Of a stretch of 64,000 bases of DNA, positions 10,281 through 21,389 are shown one piece after another; position 1 is the stretch's first letter; the number at the start of each line of letters is the position of its first letter. The DNA is from Strigamia acuminata (taxonomy: Eukaryota > Arthropoda > Chilopoda > Geophilomorpha > Linotaeniidae), in the NCBI GenBank assembly GCA_949358305.1, contig OX442314.1:54259369-54323368 (forward strand), given 5' to 3'. The translations under genes and the position numbers were made by a program. The notes beneath the pieces are model-generated. The model saw only the letters and a list, made by a program, of their open reading frames with translations. It made no database searches and was not told the DNA's origin.

Positions 10281-13200
10281 ACGCAGATCCATCAGGTCTA
10301 GTGGACACTGCGTCTTCTCCGAAATCGGAATCAGAGAATGAAAATCTGAAGATAATGGAAGATGTTGGAGAAGTTATTGATGAATTAATTCGTCAAGAAG
10401 AACTAAAAGAAAATGGATCTCTTGATGTAAAAAAGGAGATTGTCGGCGAAACCCTGACTGAAGAAGACACTTCCAATATTCAAGATAAAGTCGAAATTAC
10501 AGATGATAGACCAAGCTCAGTTCCAGAAACGACTGGAATTGAACAATGCATTAAGTTATTTGCAGCTACAACTCTTGATACCAATGAGTTATTAGATGAA
10601 TTGCCTTTGGAGCCTCCAATTACCATTCATCATAAATTGCGCAAGTTTGAGTGCAAACTGGCTGGAATACCAAACAGCCAAGACCTTCCGACGTTAAAGT
10701 TAGAAACGTTAAAAGGTGTAATAACTGGAATGTTGGACTCAGGAGCAAATAAAAGCTTCCTAGCCACTTCAGTTATTAATCAACTAGGTCTAGAAAAATA
10801 TCTACGACCTATCGGACCTGGTGTCAGAGTCACGACGGCAAGTGAAGAAGTCACTCCAGATGGAACCATCCATCTTTCATTTCGATGGACACATGGCACG
10901 TTACGTCATCCGTTCATTGTAATACCAAATAAGTATCCAATGGTACTATTGGGTTGCGATTTTATGAATAAATTGAAAATCCAACCTAATCCACAGACGA
11001 TGTCTTGGAATTTTACGCAACCTGTGGATGCAGATTTACCCTACATCCCACAAGCGTTGCTGGATCGTTATTTGGAGAAAATAGAGGAACCCGATTCCTC
11101 ATTTGTGACTTTTGCAAAAGCTTACGCTGCAAGTGTAACTCAAAGCAAAATAGATGAAGAGAATTTCATCCAAAAGTTAGTCGAAGAAGCTAACTTAAAT
11201 TTGGAGCAATCCAAATTATTAGAAAAGATGTTATCCAAACATAAAAGGATTATTTCTAAAGATGCAGGTAAAACACACCTGGTAAAGCACAAAATTGAGC
11301 TTGACACGGATAAACCCATACGTGTCCCCTTTAAGAGCATAAACCCTCAAAAAAGGGAAATAATCAGACAACTTTGTCAAGACATGATTGACAAAGGCGT
11401 AGTCGTCAAAGCTGAAGGCGATTACGGAATGCGGCCAGTCCTAGTCATGCGACCAGGAAACGACCCACGTCTGTGTATTGATTTTCGCCCCATCAATACA
11501 CATACTAAGTACAACCCACCTCAAATGCCAACAATTGAGGAAATTCTGCGAGAAATCGGAGAATTCGAATGGGTCAGTACTATAGATCTGACCAAGGGAT
11601 ATTGGCAGATAGAATTGCGACCTGAAGACAGAGAAAAAACTGCCTTCTGGAGCCCAATGGGAAGACTAATGTTTTTAGTCATGCCTTTCAAATTAGTAAA
11701 CGCGCCAACTACTTTCCAAGAATTGATGGAAAAAGTTTTGGGTGACGTTTATAGAAAATTTGCATGGGCATATTTGGATGACATAATTGTTGTATCCAAA
11801 TCGTTCGAAGAACACATTAAACATTTAGATATAGTGTTTAAAAAATTGGCAGAAGCTAATTTACATGCGCATCCTGGCAAGACGCATCTCTGTAGAAAGG
11901 AATTAATTTTTCTAGGCTACAAAGTAGGAGTAAAAGGACTTGCAGTAGACCCTAAAAAAGTCGCTGCGATTACGCAATTTCCGGCTCCTACCAATCTTAA
12001 GGAATTACAAAGATTTCTAGGCATGGTGAATTTCTTTCACCGCCTAATCAAGAATTTGGCCACAGTGGCAGAACCACTAAGGCCACTCTTGAAGAAAGAT
12101 GCGGAGTTCGATTGGGAACTGCATCATCAGGCAGCATTCGACGCAATAAAAGACTTACTTACGAATGCTGAAACAATGAAGATGCCTGACTTGTACATGC
12201 CATTCATTGTTCATACTGACGCCAGTAGACAAGGGTTGGGTGCAGCCCTTACACAAAAGAAAATTGTGGATGGCCAAGAAGTCGAAATGCCATGCGTGTA
12301 TGCAAGCAGAAGCTTGCAGCCCGCAGAGAAAAATTATACTGTGACAGAATTGGAATGTCTCGCAGTAGTATGGGGATTGCGCAAATTTCGCCCATACTTA
12401 GAGTACACTACATTCACTGTACAAACGGATCACCAAGCCTTAAAATGGTTGATGTCGTTATCTGACCCGTCGGGCAGATTAGCTCGTTGGCAAATGGAGC
12501 TGATGGCGTATTCGTTCGAAATACAGTACGTCAAAGGTCCGCTAAATGTAATAGCAGACGCCTTGTCACGTGCACCTGTTAGCGCACCTGACGAACCAGA
12601 AGACGATGGCGATAATGATGATTTATTATTATATTGTCCATCTCCTTGCCGAAGTTGGCAAATGGGAAAATTGAACGAATTACCCAAGTCAATAATAGTT
12701 AATGAAGACAATCAAGCATTAATTAATTTTTGTATTAACATGCATGATCCGTCAGGAACCCCTGACGTCGAATTAAGAGCTATGATGGCTAAAAAATTCG
12801 AGCTGCCAACAACTAATGTTTTAATCAAAGCATTTGCAGCTAAAATTGCTAAGCAATTAGAATGTGATCCTCCAACGAGAGATGACATTATTGCAGGGCA
12901 AAAAGCAGACAAATTTTGCCAACATATTCGCAATTACTTGTTAAACAAGCAATATCCAAGTTACATAGTAACTCGTCTTCAAAGAAGAAATTTTGAAAGA
13001 CACGCGAGTACTTATCTCATTGAAGAAGATATGTTACTCCATTATCATCCTACCTCCACAGATGAATTAGGAGAGGATGGTAGGGCACTTAAAGTTGTTG
13101 TGCCAAGAAAATTGATTTATAAAATCATTTGGTTGATGCACGGACATCCACTGTCCGGCCATCCAGGCATTGCGAGGACAATGTACAGAACTCGAAGAGT

Positions 13201-14527
13201 TTATACCTGGAAAGGTATGAAATGTGATATTACACGTTTTATTCAACATTGTCAAGGATGTCAGGCCTGTAAGCCCAGATCGAAGACAGAAATAGAAGGC
13301 GCTCAAATTGGACCATTTGGACCATTTGACTGCCTCAGTGTGGATTTGTCTGGCCCAAAACCCAGAACCAGAAAAAACAATACCCACATTTGCGTCATCG
13401 TAGATGTCGCTACACATTGGCCCGAATTATTTCCAATGTGTAATCCAACGGCAATGAAAGTTGCCAACACAATTTATCACTTATCAATAACTTTTGGATT
13501 TCCAAGACAAATTATAAGTGATAATGGACCTCAATTTCGATCACAGGTCTATAAAGAATTTTGCAAAAAATTCGACATGTCGCGAACACCGACATCAATT
13601 TATCGGCCACAAAGCAATCCTGTGGAGAGAACCAATCGAGATATTAAATATTTAGTTTCGATTTATTTAGATATTCACGACCAATGGGATGAATATCTGC
13701 GCGAATTCGCATTCAGTTTAAGAACAACTGTAACAAGAGGCAGAGATTATTCTCCAGCTTTCTTGAATTTTTTCCGAGAATTAAGAATTCCTTGGGATCC
13801 AAGAATTCCAGAAGGAATCTTGGTCATTGATCCAAAAAATCCGCATTTATATGTTCAGAAATTAGAAGCAATAATTGCAGAGACGTATCAGCATATGATG
13901 TCTCACGTCTTAGATTTGAGACGCCGAGTCGAAGCTGAAAAATCAGACAAAAAATTCGATAATTTCAGACAGAATGATTTAGTCTGGCGAGAGTCGCATA
14001 TTCTCTCAAATGCCGCTAAAGGAATAGCAGCAGGCATTTCACCGAAAAGGAATGGGCCTTATGTAATTGTCAAAAGGTTACAAGGAGGCGCCTTTCAACT
14101 TCGACGGCTGAGCGATAATAAAAATTATCCAGCCGTTCACGGCACCGAATTAACGCCGTACTTTCCCGTTTTCAACCAAGAAATTTGGCTGGAAGGGGAG
14201 GAAGTAGGTCAAAAAACAAAAAATATTGTTAATACCTTGGATGATGCTGAATTATCCAAAATTCCTGTCGAAAACACGGAATCGAGTGAAAAATCAAAAC
14301 TCAAAAATAACGAAGTCGATGAAATAAGCAAGCGACTTGAAAATGTTTCTCTTGATGAAAATCTAGAAAAGGAAATGTTTTTAGAAAAAGAAAAAATTTC
14401 AAACAATGAAGTAAATAACTCATCTGACATTGGAGACGATGCTGATGACAATCTAAACAAGTTGGATTGTACTTCGCGAAAGTCAAAGTACAACTTGAGA
14501 TCTCGCGTTCCGCGAGTCAAGACATAG
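10277..14527 (+). CDS. pol: Pol polyprotein of gypsy element A (PR-RT-RH-IN)
   Basis: This frame is entered by -1 frameshifting from gag and has no usable ATG near its start; residue numbers here count from a GTG at 10301. A retroviral-type aspartic protease (LDSGAN, catalytic D at about 146) is followed by reverse transcriptase with YLDD at 491-494. RNase H ('HTDASRQGLGAAL') comes next, then an integrase with an HHCC zinc region ('HGHPLSGHPG', 'CQGCQACK') and a DDE core ('SVDLSGP', 'SDNGPQF' with D at about 1074, 'NPVERTNRDIK'). A GPY/F module ('KRNGPYVIV') and a basic tail end the protein. One residue is odd: 'MPFKLVNAP' has K where the family usually has G. The frame is intact. Confidence 0.93.
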   Translation, partial: VDADPSGLVDTASSPKSESENENLKIMEDVGEVIDELIRQEELKENGSLDVKKEIVGETLTEEDTSNIQDKVEITDDRPSSVPETTGIEQCIKLFAATTLDTNELLDELPLEPPITIHHKLRKFECKLAGIPNSQDLPTLKLETLKGVITGMLDSGANKSFLATSVINQLGLEKYLRPIGPGVRVTTASEEVTPDGTIHLSFRWTHGTLRHPFIVIPNKYPMVLLGCDFMNKLKIQPNPQTMSWNFTQPVDADLPYIPQALLDRYLEKIEEPDSSFVTFAKAYAASVTQSKIDEENFIQKLVEEANLNLEQSKLLEKMLSKHKRIISKDAGKTHLVKHKIELDTDKPIRVPFKSINPQKREIIRQLCQDMIDKGVVVKAEGDYGMRPVLVMRPGNDPRLCIDFRPINTHTKYNPPQMPTIEEILREIGEFEWVSTIDLTKGYWQIELRPEDREKTAFWSPMGRLMFLVMPFKLVNAPTTFQELMEKVLGDVYRKFAWAYLDDIIVVSKSFEEHIKHLDIVFKKLAEANLHAHPGKTHLCRKELIFLGYKVGVKGLAVDPKKVAAITQFPAPTNLKELQRFLGMVNFFHRLIKNLATVAEPLRPLLKKDAEFDWELHHQAAFDAIKDLLTNAETMKMPDLYMPFIVHTDASRQGLGAALTQKKIVDGQEVEMPCVYASRSLQPAEKNYTVTELECLAVVWGLRKFRPYLEYTTFTVQTDHQALKWLMSLSDPSGRLARWQMELMAYSFEIQYVKGPLNVIADALSRAPVSAPDEPEDDGDNDDLLLYCPSPCRSWQMGKLNELPKSIIVNEDNQALINFCINMHDPSGTPDVELRAMMAKKFELPTTNVLIKAFAAKIAKQLECDPPTRDDIIAGQKADKFCQHIRNYLLNKQYPSYIVTRLQRRNFERHASTYLIEEDMLLHYHPTSTDELGEDGRALKVVVPRKLIYKIIWLMHGHPLSGHPGIARTMYRTRRVYTWKGMKCDITRFIQHCQGCQACKPRSKTEIEGAQIGPFGPFDCLSVDLSGPKPRTRKNNTHICVIVDVATHWPELFPMCNPTAMKVANTIYHLSITFGFPRQIISDNGPQFRSQVYKEFCKKFDMSRTPTSIYRPQSNPVERTNRDIKYLVSIYLDIHDQWDEYLREFAFSLRTTVTRGRDYSPAFLNFFRELRIPWDPRIPEGILVIDPKNPHLYVQKLEAIIAETYQHMMSHVLDLRRRVEAEKSDKKFDNFRQNDLVWRESHILSNAAKGIAAGISPKRNGPYVIVKRLQGGAFQLRRLSDNKNYPAVHGTELTPYFPVFNQEIWLEGEEVGQKTKNIVNTLDDAELSKIPVENTESSEKSKLKNNEVDEISKRLENVSLDENLEKEMFLEKEKISNNEVNNSSDIGDDADDNLNKLDCTSRKSKYNLRSRVPRVKT

Positions 14528-14871
14528 CGTTGACTTTCACCTTTTGGGTTTACCCAAAAAAGATCCGAGAGAGCAATCTCGTGACGTCATTCGTAGTCCA
14601 CACTCGAATGACAACGTTCACAATGCGTTATAATTTGTGACGTCATTCGGTGTCACCGAAACAAGTTCGTTTCTCCAAACAACGAACTTAGCCACTTTTC
14701 CGATAAGTTTTGAAGTGGATGCATCGACTCCGATACAGCACAACAGTTTTTCTTGATTCAGCAAACTGTAAGTTATTTTTCTGAAAGAAAAATTTGATAA
14801 ATATATTTAATATAATTTATTAATTCTTTCTAGCCGAAAGAATTTCTTTTTCGACGCGAAAAAGAAGGAGA
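14528..14871 (+). other. Spacer between pol and the third gene, with a likely splice acceptor
   Basis: No frame lies here. A pyrimidine-rich acceptor 'ttaattctttctag' ends at about 14833, 38 bp before the ATG of the third gene. It would serve a spliced subgenomic mRNA whose donor should lie in the leader or LTR. Confidence 0.5.
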
Positions 14872-17145
14872 ATGGCAGACGACGAAGTTCAACTCCATGC
14901 AAATGGAGAAATGCCCATGGAAGGGGCAAATGAAGACGTACAATTGACGCTTCAGCAACGGGTAAATTATTAAAATAAATTTTACCAAGTGTTTAAGTCA
15001 GAAAAATTGAATAAATTCACTTTTCCTGACTTCAAACACAAGCCGCTAAAAAATGAAAATGGCGGCTATAAAAGTCACGTGCTTCGAGCATGTGCGAAGG
15101 GAGTTGCCATGACAACCAACATCCCTTAGTGGCTCACAGCCACAAGCGTTAAGCTTAAAAAATATTTCAAATAAGAAATTATTTGTTTATTTTTAAAATA
15201 AATTAATTTATTTATTTTTTCGAATATAGATCGAGAGGGATCGGGAAACGCCGTTTGCGCTCCCCGATCACGTGCCTACGCAGCACCCGCTGATTTTCCG
15301 TGGCGCGCTGCCCGAAAAGATTCGTCGGCTGAAGACGGCGAATAACACGTGGTGGAAGCTGAGACACGATTTCAGCAAAGCAGCGCTGCAAGGTCTTGGA
15401 GCAAAAGGCCGGTTCATCGAGCGCCTTCACGTGGATGGTGTCGACGAAATCGAGTGGACACTCGACGAGAGCCCCCCAGGACCGCTTGCAGCCGATTTGC
15501 TACACAACCAGTGGCCAGTGACGCCTCGAGAGCGTCACGAGCGCAGAAGAGTGCTCAGGAGTACCGGAATCAATTACGGTGCTCTCACCCAAGTGAGGAA
15601 AAACCTCAAGACGACACAGCGAGAAGTCGTGCAACGGTACCGCAAGTCCGTGCGTGACGGGAACCCGCAATTTCCCGTCACACAAACCGAGCTCCACCAG
15701 TTGGCGCTCGCCGGGTGTTTTAATGATTTTCCGGGATTCTTCCCGTCCAAAGCACTCCGAGCTGCCGCAGTGCAGCTTCGCGTCGACGAAAATCGACAAC
15801 TGGCTCAAGAACACGAGGCAGAGGAGCAAGCGCGATGCGCTCTCCCATTTTATCGGGAAGACGAAATTCCGGCCCCAGCGGCCATCAATCCTCCGCCGCA
15901 AGACGAGGATTTGAGGGTGGGGCAACCCCCTCCGCCGGTTCCAGTCCGACCAATGTTCCGCGAGTCGAGCCGCGATCGAGAAGAGCGACAGAGGCGATCG
16001 CGCCCATACACGACTGACGCACCGCCACCTCGCCCGCAGTCACGAAGAGGACGAACGCCAGAGTCTTTCTGTTCGTCGTCTTCACGAAGTTTCGAGTCGG
16101 ATTCCACGATTAAGTCCGAGCGCAGTAGTCGAACCGCCTCCACCTACAAAGTGGATAATCCGGCTACTCCATACGCCATGCGACGTGTCGTCGGTGATTT
16201 ATCCACCGACTATAGCGTGCCAGTCCCAGGCCACGCTAGCCGCCCACCAGCGGGAGCTCGCAGAATGCAGCTGAAGCCGTACTTCGATGAGTCCTTCGGG
16301 CCTCAATGGGTGTATTACGAGCAACAACCCATCAAAGCACAACAAGAAGTGCTTGGAACACTGGACGCCTACCAGAACGCCCAGATTTGCGAAATGCAAA
16401 AAGGTTGGCAACGAGTAGCCGCCCGATTGGAGAGCTCGGACATCGAGAATGTTGACAATCCCCGGTTAATTGAACTCCAACGTTTATTAATTCCGGAGAT
16501 GATCAGGGTGTTGTACCCTGGTGTCTTGCCAACAGTCGGGCAAGCGTTGGCGGCGCTCACTTATTTGTGGACGGCTCCAATGCGACTTTCTGAGAAGAAA
16601 GTCGAATTGTGGTACCACATCCGCCTACGATCCTGGCGGAACTGATTAAGCAGTTGGTCGCCCACTGCGAGACCGAGGAAGAAGCTGCAGTTCGGTTAAG
16701 AACCGAATGGTCAATCGCAAAGACCACGGCGCAGTTAGCTCGAGGCATATCGCTTCCTGTTACCTGTGCCACAGCAGCCGCATCCCTAGCTGCTTTCCAG
16801 GCGGCCCAAGAGGCGCCTGGATGCTCGTTTTGGCAAGAGAACCCGAGAAGTTCTCCAACTCCAGCCGGAGTTCAACGGGCAGTCGAACCCCGTCAGCTCC
16901 CTGGTGTAGGTCGAGCGCAGGGACGAGGCGTCATACCCTCGTCAACCTCCGCACCCGCGTTGGTTTTTGCTGGCTCGCCGAGCCACTTCGATGACGTCGT
17001 GACGGAAGACTCGCGTCCGCCGCCACCGCCGCCGCCACCAGCCAAGCCGGAGAAGACGGCGAAGCCGATGAAGAAAGAATCGAAAATAGCGGAAGCCATT
17101 TTCCTAACAACTTTGGTTGTCAAGCGCATTCGCCGCGCTTTGTAG
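14872..17145 (+). pseudogene. Third gene (ORF3) of gypsy element A, spliced, frameshifted and 3'-truncated
   Basis: Exon 1 (14872-14961) encodes 30 residues starting MADDEVQLHANGEMPM and ends at a GTAAAT donor. A 268-nt intron ends 'tttttcgaatatag', and exon 2 begins at 15230 in the same phase. Exon 2 carries the family signature IFRGALP (coded from about 15290), then basic, Pro- and Arg-rich disordered sequence. At 16609-16645 the reading frame shifts: the first frame stops at 16645 and the downstream frame continues to 17145. The final codons run into the truncated LTR, so the true C-terminus is lost. It is homologous to ORF3 of elements B and C but far more diverged. No membrane segment is visible. 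Function unknown. Confidence 0.75.
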
Positions 17146-17428
17146 CTTGCAACAGTCGTTGCAAGCCCTTCCATTGTTCCCGCTCTTTTATTTCGCGACT
17201 TGTCGCATTCTGTGATATTGCTATCATATTTTAATATATATTGTAATTTAACGAATAAATAATTGTGTGATTTTTATTACCATAATAAATTGTGTCTTGA
17301 TTTTCCTATTTAATAAACTTAACCCTAGACAAGTTTAAGGCCGCCGATTGTAAGTCTTGAAAAGCATTCACCTGCGGTTTCAGGCTTATTAATTAGTAAT
17401 TTGCCTGATATCAACCCGGATCGCAGCA
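17082..17428 (+). repeat. 3' LTR of gypsy element A, truncated
   Basis: These 347 bp match 6797-7143 with one visible difference near 17220. The first roughly 535 bp of the LTR are missing and the junction joins third-gene coding sequence to LTR sequence at a short shared 'gaaaatagcgg'. The 3' end 'gatcgcagca' is intact. Confidence 0.9.
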
Positions 17429-18434
17429 AAGTGAACTGAACAGACTTTGCTTGCTGTTCCTAATTTAAATTTAGGACCTAAATCAAATCTGATTTGTAAA
17501 ATACATTCTTTTCTCACAGCTGTATCACTTGGAAAAGCATGCCAAGTTACCCCAATCAGCCTCTTTCTGCCGTTATTATAACATAGGAGAACAGCACACG
17601 AAACAGCCTTGATTTACTGTCAGTATTCGACAGTATTAAATTCCCTCACAGATGGCGCTGCAGTTTCGCGGATCTTGTCTATTAATTGGCAAATAAGGAG
17701 TAACAGGAGATTTCCTATTAGATCCAGCCACCCATTTCAGACAGTTCACTCCAGAGCTTTGGCAAGCCATGAGCTCTCTTCTAATCAGCCCAGGTCCTGA
17801 TGTCAGCCAGCTGATGGCAGACTGATGGTGCCTGCTTCAGTCTTAATTACTTATTGTTGGTCATATATTGTTAACCATTTATTTATTTACTTTCAGGTGT
17901 AACATTGTATTACATTGATTTGATTTAAGTGTAAAGCCATTTAATGTAATTCCAGACAGCTCATATTGTCTGACTTGATTTAATAAGCTTAGATAATAGC
18001 ATTTAATGGCAGAAAATTCCTCTTGGAATTGTCCGATTGGAAATAAAATAGAATTTGCATTTGAAACATAAAACTGAGCCCTTCTCCCTCATTCTTTCTT
18101 CAAAGCACATCACGTGAGTTAGATCCATTAGGGAAATAAAACCACATAATAGTATGCGTCCCTCCCACGGAAGTCAATCTCCAGACTACCTTGGGTAAGA
18201 CCATACCGAGTCACAACGCCACTGGACCCCCTTCAGCCGAAGATGCTGGGGATTTGTTGTTGTTTTTGTCTTAAACTAAATTAAATTAAAATAAATTTTT
18301 TTGCAAAATAGTTGTAACTGTTCCCACGTGGCGGCCCAACCCTTTATAAATGGAAAAAAAAATCTCATTCTATTAAAAGTACTCATCATGGCTGAAGCTT
18401 CAATCATCCCCGTAAATTCCTATTTCTGAGCTAA
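17429..18434. other. Intergenic, no gene recognised
   Basis: I see AT-rich sequence with AATAAA motifs (for example near 18045) and no convincing coding frame. The longest frame (17609-17800) lacks any recognisable domain. Confidence 0.4.
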
Positions 18435-18482
18435 AATTGAATATTTTGCTAAGTTATGACGCAAAATATGAATTATATAAAG

Positions 18483-18616
18483 AGGCAATAAATGTTGTTT
18501 AACTATAAGCTTGTCCAATTATTTAAATATTAACTAGTACTTTAAAGAAAAACCAGGTGGAGGGCTTGACCTCTACTTATGGTCTAGCCCGAGACCTGAC
18601 CCCCAGTCCAATTTTA
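18483..18616 (+). repeat. Left inverted terminal repeat of DIRS-like element
   Basis: Starts 'aggcaataaatgttgttt' and ends 'ccagtccaatttta'. It is inverted at 20608-20741 with about three differences. Confidence 0.85.
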
Positions 18617-18782
18617 AGGAACTGAGGAATAAAAACAAGTAGTTTCAGAAATAAAACTTTATTTACTGAAAAACATCAAGGAGAGGTGACGGATCGACTT
18701 TATTGGCGATCTGAAAATACAATAAAAAACCACAAACAAATGTTGTTAGGGTGGTCAAGATAACTATCAACCAGAAACAAAT

Positions 18783-18880
18783 AACAACATTTATTGCCTC
18801 TTTATATAATTCATATTTTGCGTCATAACTTAGCAAAATATTCAATTATATTACAGCTTAGGCAATAAATGTTGTTTAAC
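18783..18880 (+). repeat. Internal complementary region of DIRS-like element
   Basis: The first part is complementary to 18437-18500 over about 65 bp with essentially no mismatch. The second part is complementary to the right end (about 20721-20757). The two join at AATT (18844-18847), reproducing a left-right end junction as in DIRS circles. It overlaps the 3' end of the recombinase frame, which is typical of DIRS elements. Confidence 0.8.
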
Positions 18881-20528
18881 GATAGGCTCTTCGTAGCCTC
18901 CAAAACAGTAGAAGTAAAATCAGTCAAAATCTTCTCGACTGGGTGATTGTAAAACTTAAAAAATATCGAAGCGGATGACCAATCAGCCGCCCGAAGAATG
19001 TGAGAGAGATTAACACCTTTTGACCAAGCAAAAGAAGCAGCTGCGGCTCGGGTTAAATGAGCTGAAAAAATTGCAGTGTTTACTCCTGACATAGACAGGG
19101 TCTCCTTGATCTATCTGGCAATAGTGGAAAAGGTGACTGGTCCAAAAGAACGTGAAGACGCTAAAAAGAATTGAATGGAGGATCCGCGAAAAGCGGCTGA
19201 GTGATTAAGATAAAATTTAATGGCTGTGACAGGACATAATTCCTTGTCCTCAAAACAAGGGAGAACGAAAGGAGCAGTAGAGGAGGACTTTCTTTTCCCT
19301 AGGAGGGGAAAAACACAAGAATTCGTCGAAAAGACAACTTTGGATGATAAAAGCTTAAGATCAGAAGCCCTCCCCGCTAACGACAGGGCCAAAAGAGTAG
19401 CGACATGACGATTAATTTCCAACTTGGAAAAAGTGTGAAGCAGATGAAACCTTGACTTAAGGAAGAAAAGAACTGGGCCTACATGCCAAATGGAGGAATA
19501 TTTAGGAATCTGCAGACGCAAGTTTGCTATGCCTTTCATGACACGTCTGATAAGAGGGTGAGATCCTAAATCAATAGAAGAAATCAAGCTAATGGTCTGA
19601 GAAATAGCCGAACGATGGGCATTTATTGTGCTAAGTACAAAATTACTCATAAACAGAGAAGAAAGATAATTTGCTAGTTCTACGGCAGATGGTCGAACAG
19701 GGTCAACATTGAGTCGTGTAGACCAGAGAAGCCAGGATTTCCAGTGGCCGTCGTAGATCTTATTTGATGCGGACTGCCAGGAAGACCCCACCAATTTGGA
19801 AGCGTTAGTTGAAAGGCCTCTATCTCCGAGGCGCAAGGAAGCGGACTGTTTTCCCCTCTTGTCAAGCTCTCGCTTAAGTCGTAAGATTTCACGGTCCTTT
19901 CGGGATAATTTCGCGGTAATCGATGGCTCTTCATCTAACGAGCTAGAGCGAGAAGCGGAGTCCGAATCATACTCTAAAACATCCGACTACAACCAGTCAG
20001 AAACGAGAGTGAGAATATTTTAAAAACAATATTTTTAATATTTTTTAAAAAGGGGTTACTTACGTGATTTACAGACTGAATCGGCCCCCACTCATCTCTA
20101 CGAGATCGAGACATTTCGGATCGTTCGGTAAACTCCTCCCGCTGAAGAGGAGCCTCACCTGCCTGATTCTGTGAGAAAGCCATAAAAATGAGCTTCTCAA
20201 TTGCTTGGGACGACAGTCCCAAGTCGGGGACGGGCGCCGAATTTTTCGCAGCTTGCAAGTCGGTAAATTCGGCCCCAATCGAATTCCGTACGTCGTCAAA
20301 ACGTTCATCTAACTGCTCGATCTCCTCGCCTGACGGAACGTTGACGATGGACCCATCTAATAGGATTCTCGATGAGGATGGAGATGCGATGGGATCGCGA
20401 TGAACATCAGCACGTGTTGTGATGGTTTTAGGCTTAGCGGTGGACGAGCGTCCACACGGTACTCGTGCTTTTTTGGCGTTGGAAACATCATTGGATGGCT
20501 TCTTACCTCTCGGTTTAGTAGGACCCAT
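18823..20528 (-). pseudogene. Gag-like plus tyrosine recombinase gene with one nonsense codon
   Basis: Exon 1 (20064-20528) starts at ATG with a basic tail (MGPTKPRGKKPSND) and ends at a GTAAGT donor. Exon 2 starts at 19986 after 'ttgtag', in phase 0. It carries an acidic and charged coiled part, then a DIRS-type recombinase: 'LGDRGLSTNASKL', 'YDGHWKSWLLWS', 'INAHRSAISQ', 'LALSLAGRASDL', then 'FSAHLTRAAAASFAWSKG' with the H-x-x-R catalytic pair and 'FFKFYNHPV' with the catalytic tyrosine. A TAG at 19111-19113 interrupts the frame where relatives usually have tryptophan ('STIARW'). Apart from that codon the frame is open to its stop at 18823. Product length without the stop would be about 543 residues. 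Confidence 0.8.
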
Positions 20529-20607
20529 CGTGAAAAAGCGAAAAAAAACAAAAAAAAACAAAATTTAAACTTGGACGCGCAAAAACGCGTGCAAAAAACT
20601 TGGCTAG

Positions 20608-20741
20608 TAAAATTGGACTGGGGGTCAGGTCTCGGGCTAGACCATAAGCAGAGATCAAGCCCTCCACCTGGTTTTTCTTTAAAGTACTAGTTAATATTTA
20701 AATAATTGGACAAGCCTATAGTTAAACAACATTTATTGCCT
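20608..20741 (-). repeat. Right inverted terminal repeat of DIRS-like element
   Basis: Inverted partner of 18483-18616. The outer edge continues to the AATT at 20754-20757, where the element ends. Confidence 0.85.
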
Positions 20742-20757
20742 AAGCTGTAATATAATT

Positions 20758-21389
20758 AGGAACGAAATGGCGGATCACCTAATTGCTTTTCTTCATTCAG
20801 CACCAGACAGCTTTATTAAAAAATACATTAAATGCATACATTAAATAAGACGTGACCAAAAGCACAAAAAGGAGACGCAGTGGAGGACAAGAAAACAGAA
20901 GAGTGTATCATTATACCCAAGAACCTAGCACAGAACGCTTAACAACACCAGCAACATGTAGACTAAAGGTTGGTTCACACTTGTGTTCACACTAGGAAGT
21001 AACGTAACGCAATGTTGCTGCGCATTGCATTGTTGGATTGTTTTAGTAGTAAAGTAAGCAAAAAGCTACTTCAAATTTGTTTTGAAGTAGGAAGTAACGC
21101 AACGCAGCAAGCTTACTTCCAACCAATAAGAAATGACTTGAATCTCGTGAGACAATGCAATCCAAAATAATTTTCAGTGCCATTTTTTGCAACAATGGTT
21201 TTTTCTCATTAAAGGCTTTTATTTAACTTACCTTGAGCGTTTGTGTGTGTGTGTGTTTCAACTTCCGGTTTGGCTAATTTTGGGTGTTTTTTCCAAAAAT
21301 CAATTCAGCGAAACAAAAAATTAAATTTTGGCCGACGTCAAGCCCTAGAACAGGTCATTCCACACATTATAATAAAAGAAAAGAAAAAA
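20758..21389. other. Intergenic, no gene recognised
   Basis: Contains a partly self-complementary patch near 20965-21130 with repeated 'gaagtaacg' and 'ttacttcc' motifs, possibly a small decayed transposon. There is a short GT run near 21243. No gene is visible. Confidence 0.35.

Larger units (their letters stand above)
6262..17428 (+). mobile_element. Ty3/gypsy retrotransposon, element A
   Basis: An LTR element of about 11.2 kb with, in order, a 5' LTR, tRNA-Pro-like primer site, long gag, pol in the -1 frame, a third spliced gene and a truncated 3' LTR. The last 347 bp of both LTRs match with one visible substitution, so the insertion is young. No target duplication is evident (left 'atca', right 'aagt'), and the 3' LTR has lost its first part. 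Together these suggest a deletion or recombination at the 3' end after insertion. The gene order and protein families match elements B and C in this window. Confidence 0.9.
18435..20757 (-). mobile_element. Miniature DIRS-like tyrosine-recombinase element
   Basis: The element is bounded by inverted termini. An outer left segment (18435-18500) and an outer right segment (about 20721-20757) flank a shared inverted repeat (18483-18616 against 20608-20741, about 133 bp with few mismatches). An internal region (about 18783-18880) is the reverse complement of the left edge joined directly to the right edge, with AATT shared at 18435, 18844 and 20754. That is the internal complementary region layout of DIRS retrotransposons. 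The only gene is a Gag-like N-terminus joined to a tyrosine recombinase; no reverse transcriptase, RNase H or methyltransferase is present. There is no target duplication, as expected for recombinase integration. Confidence 0.8.
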
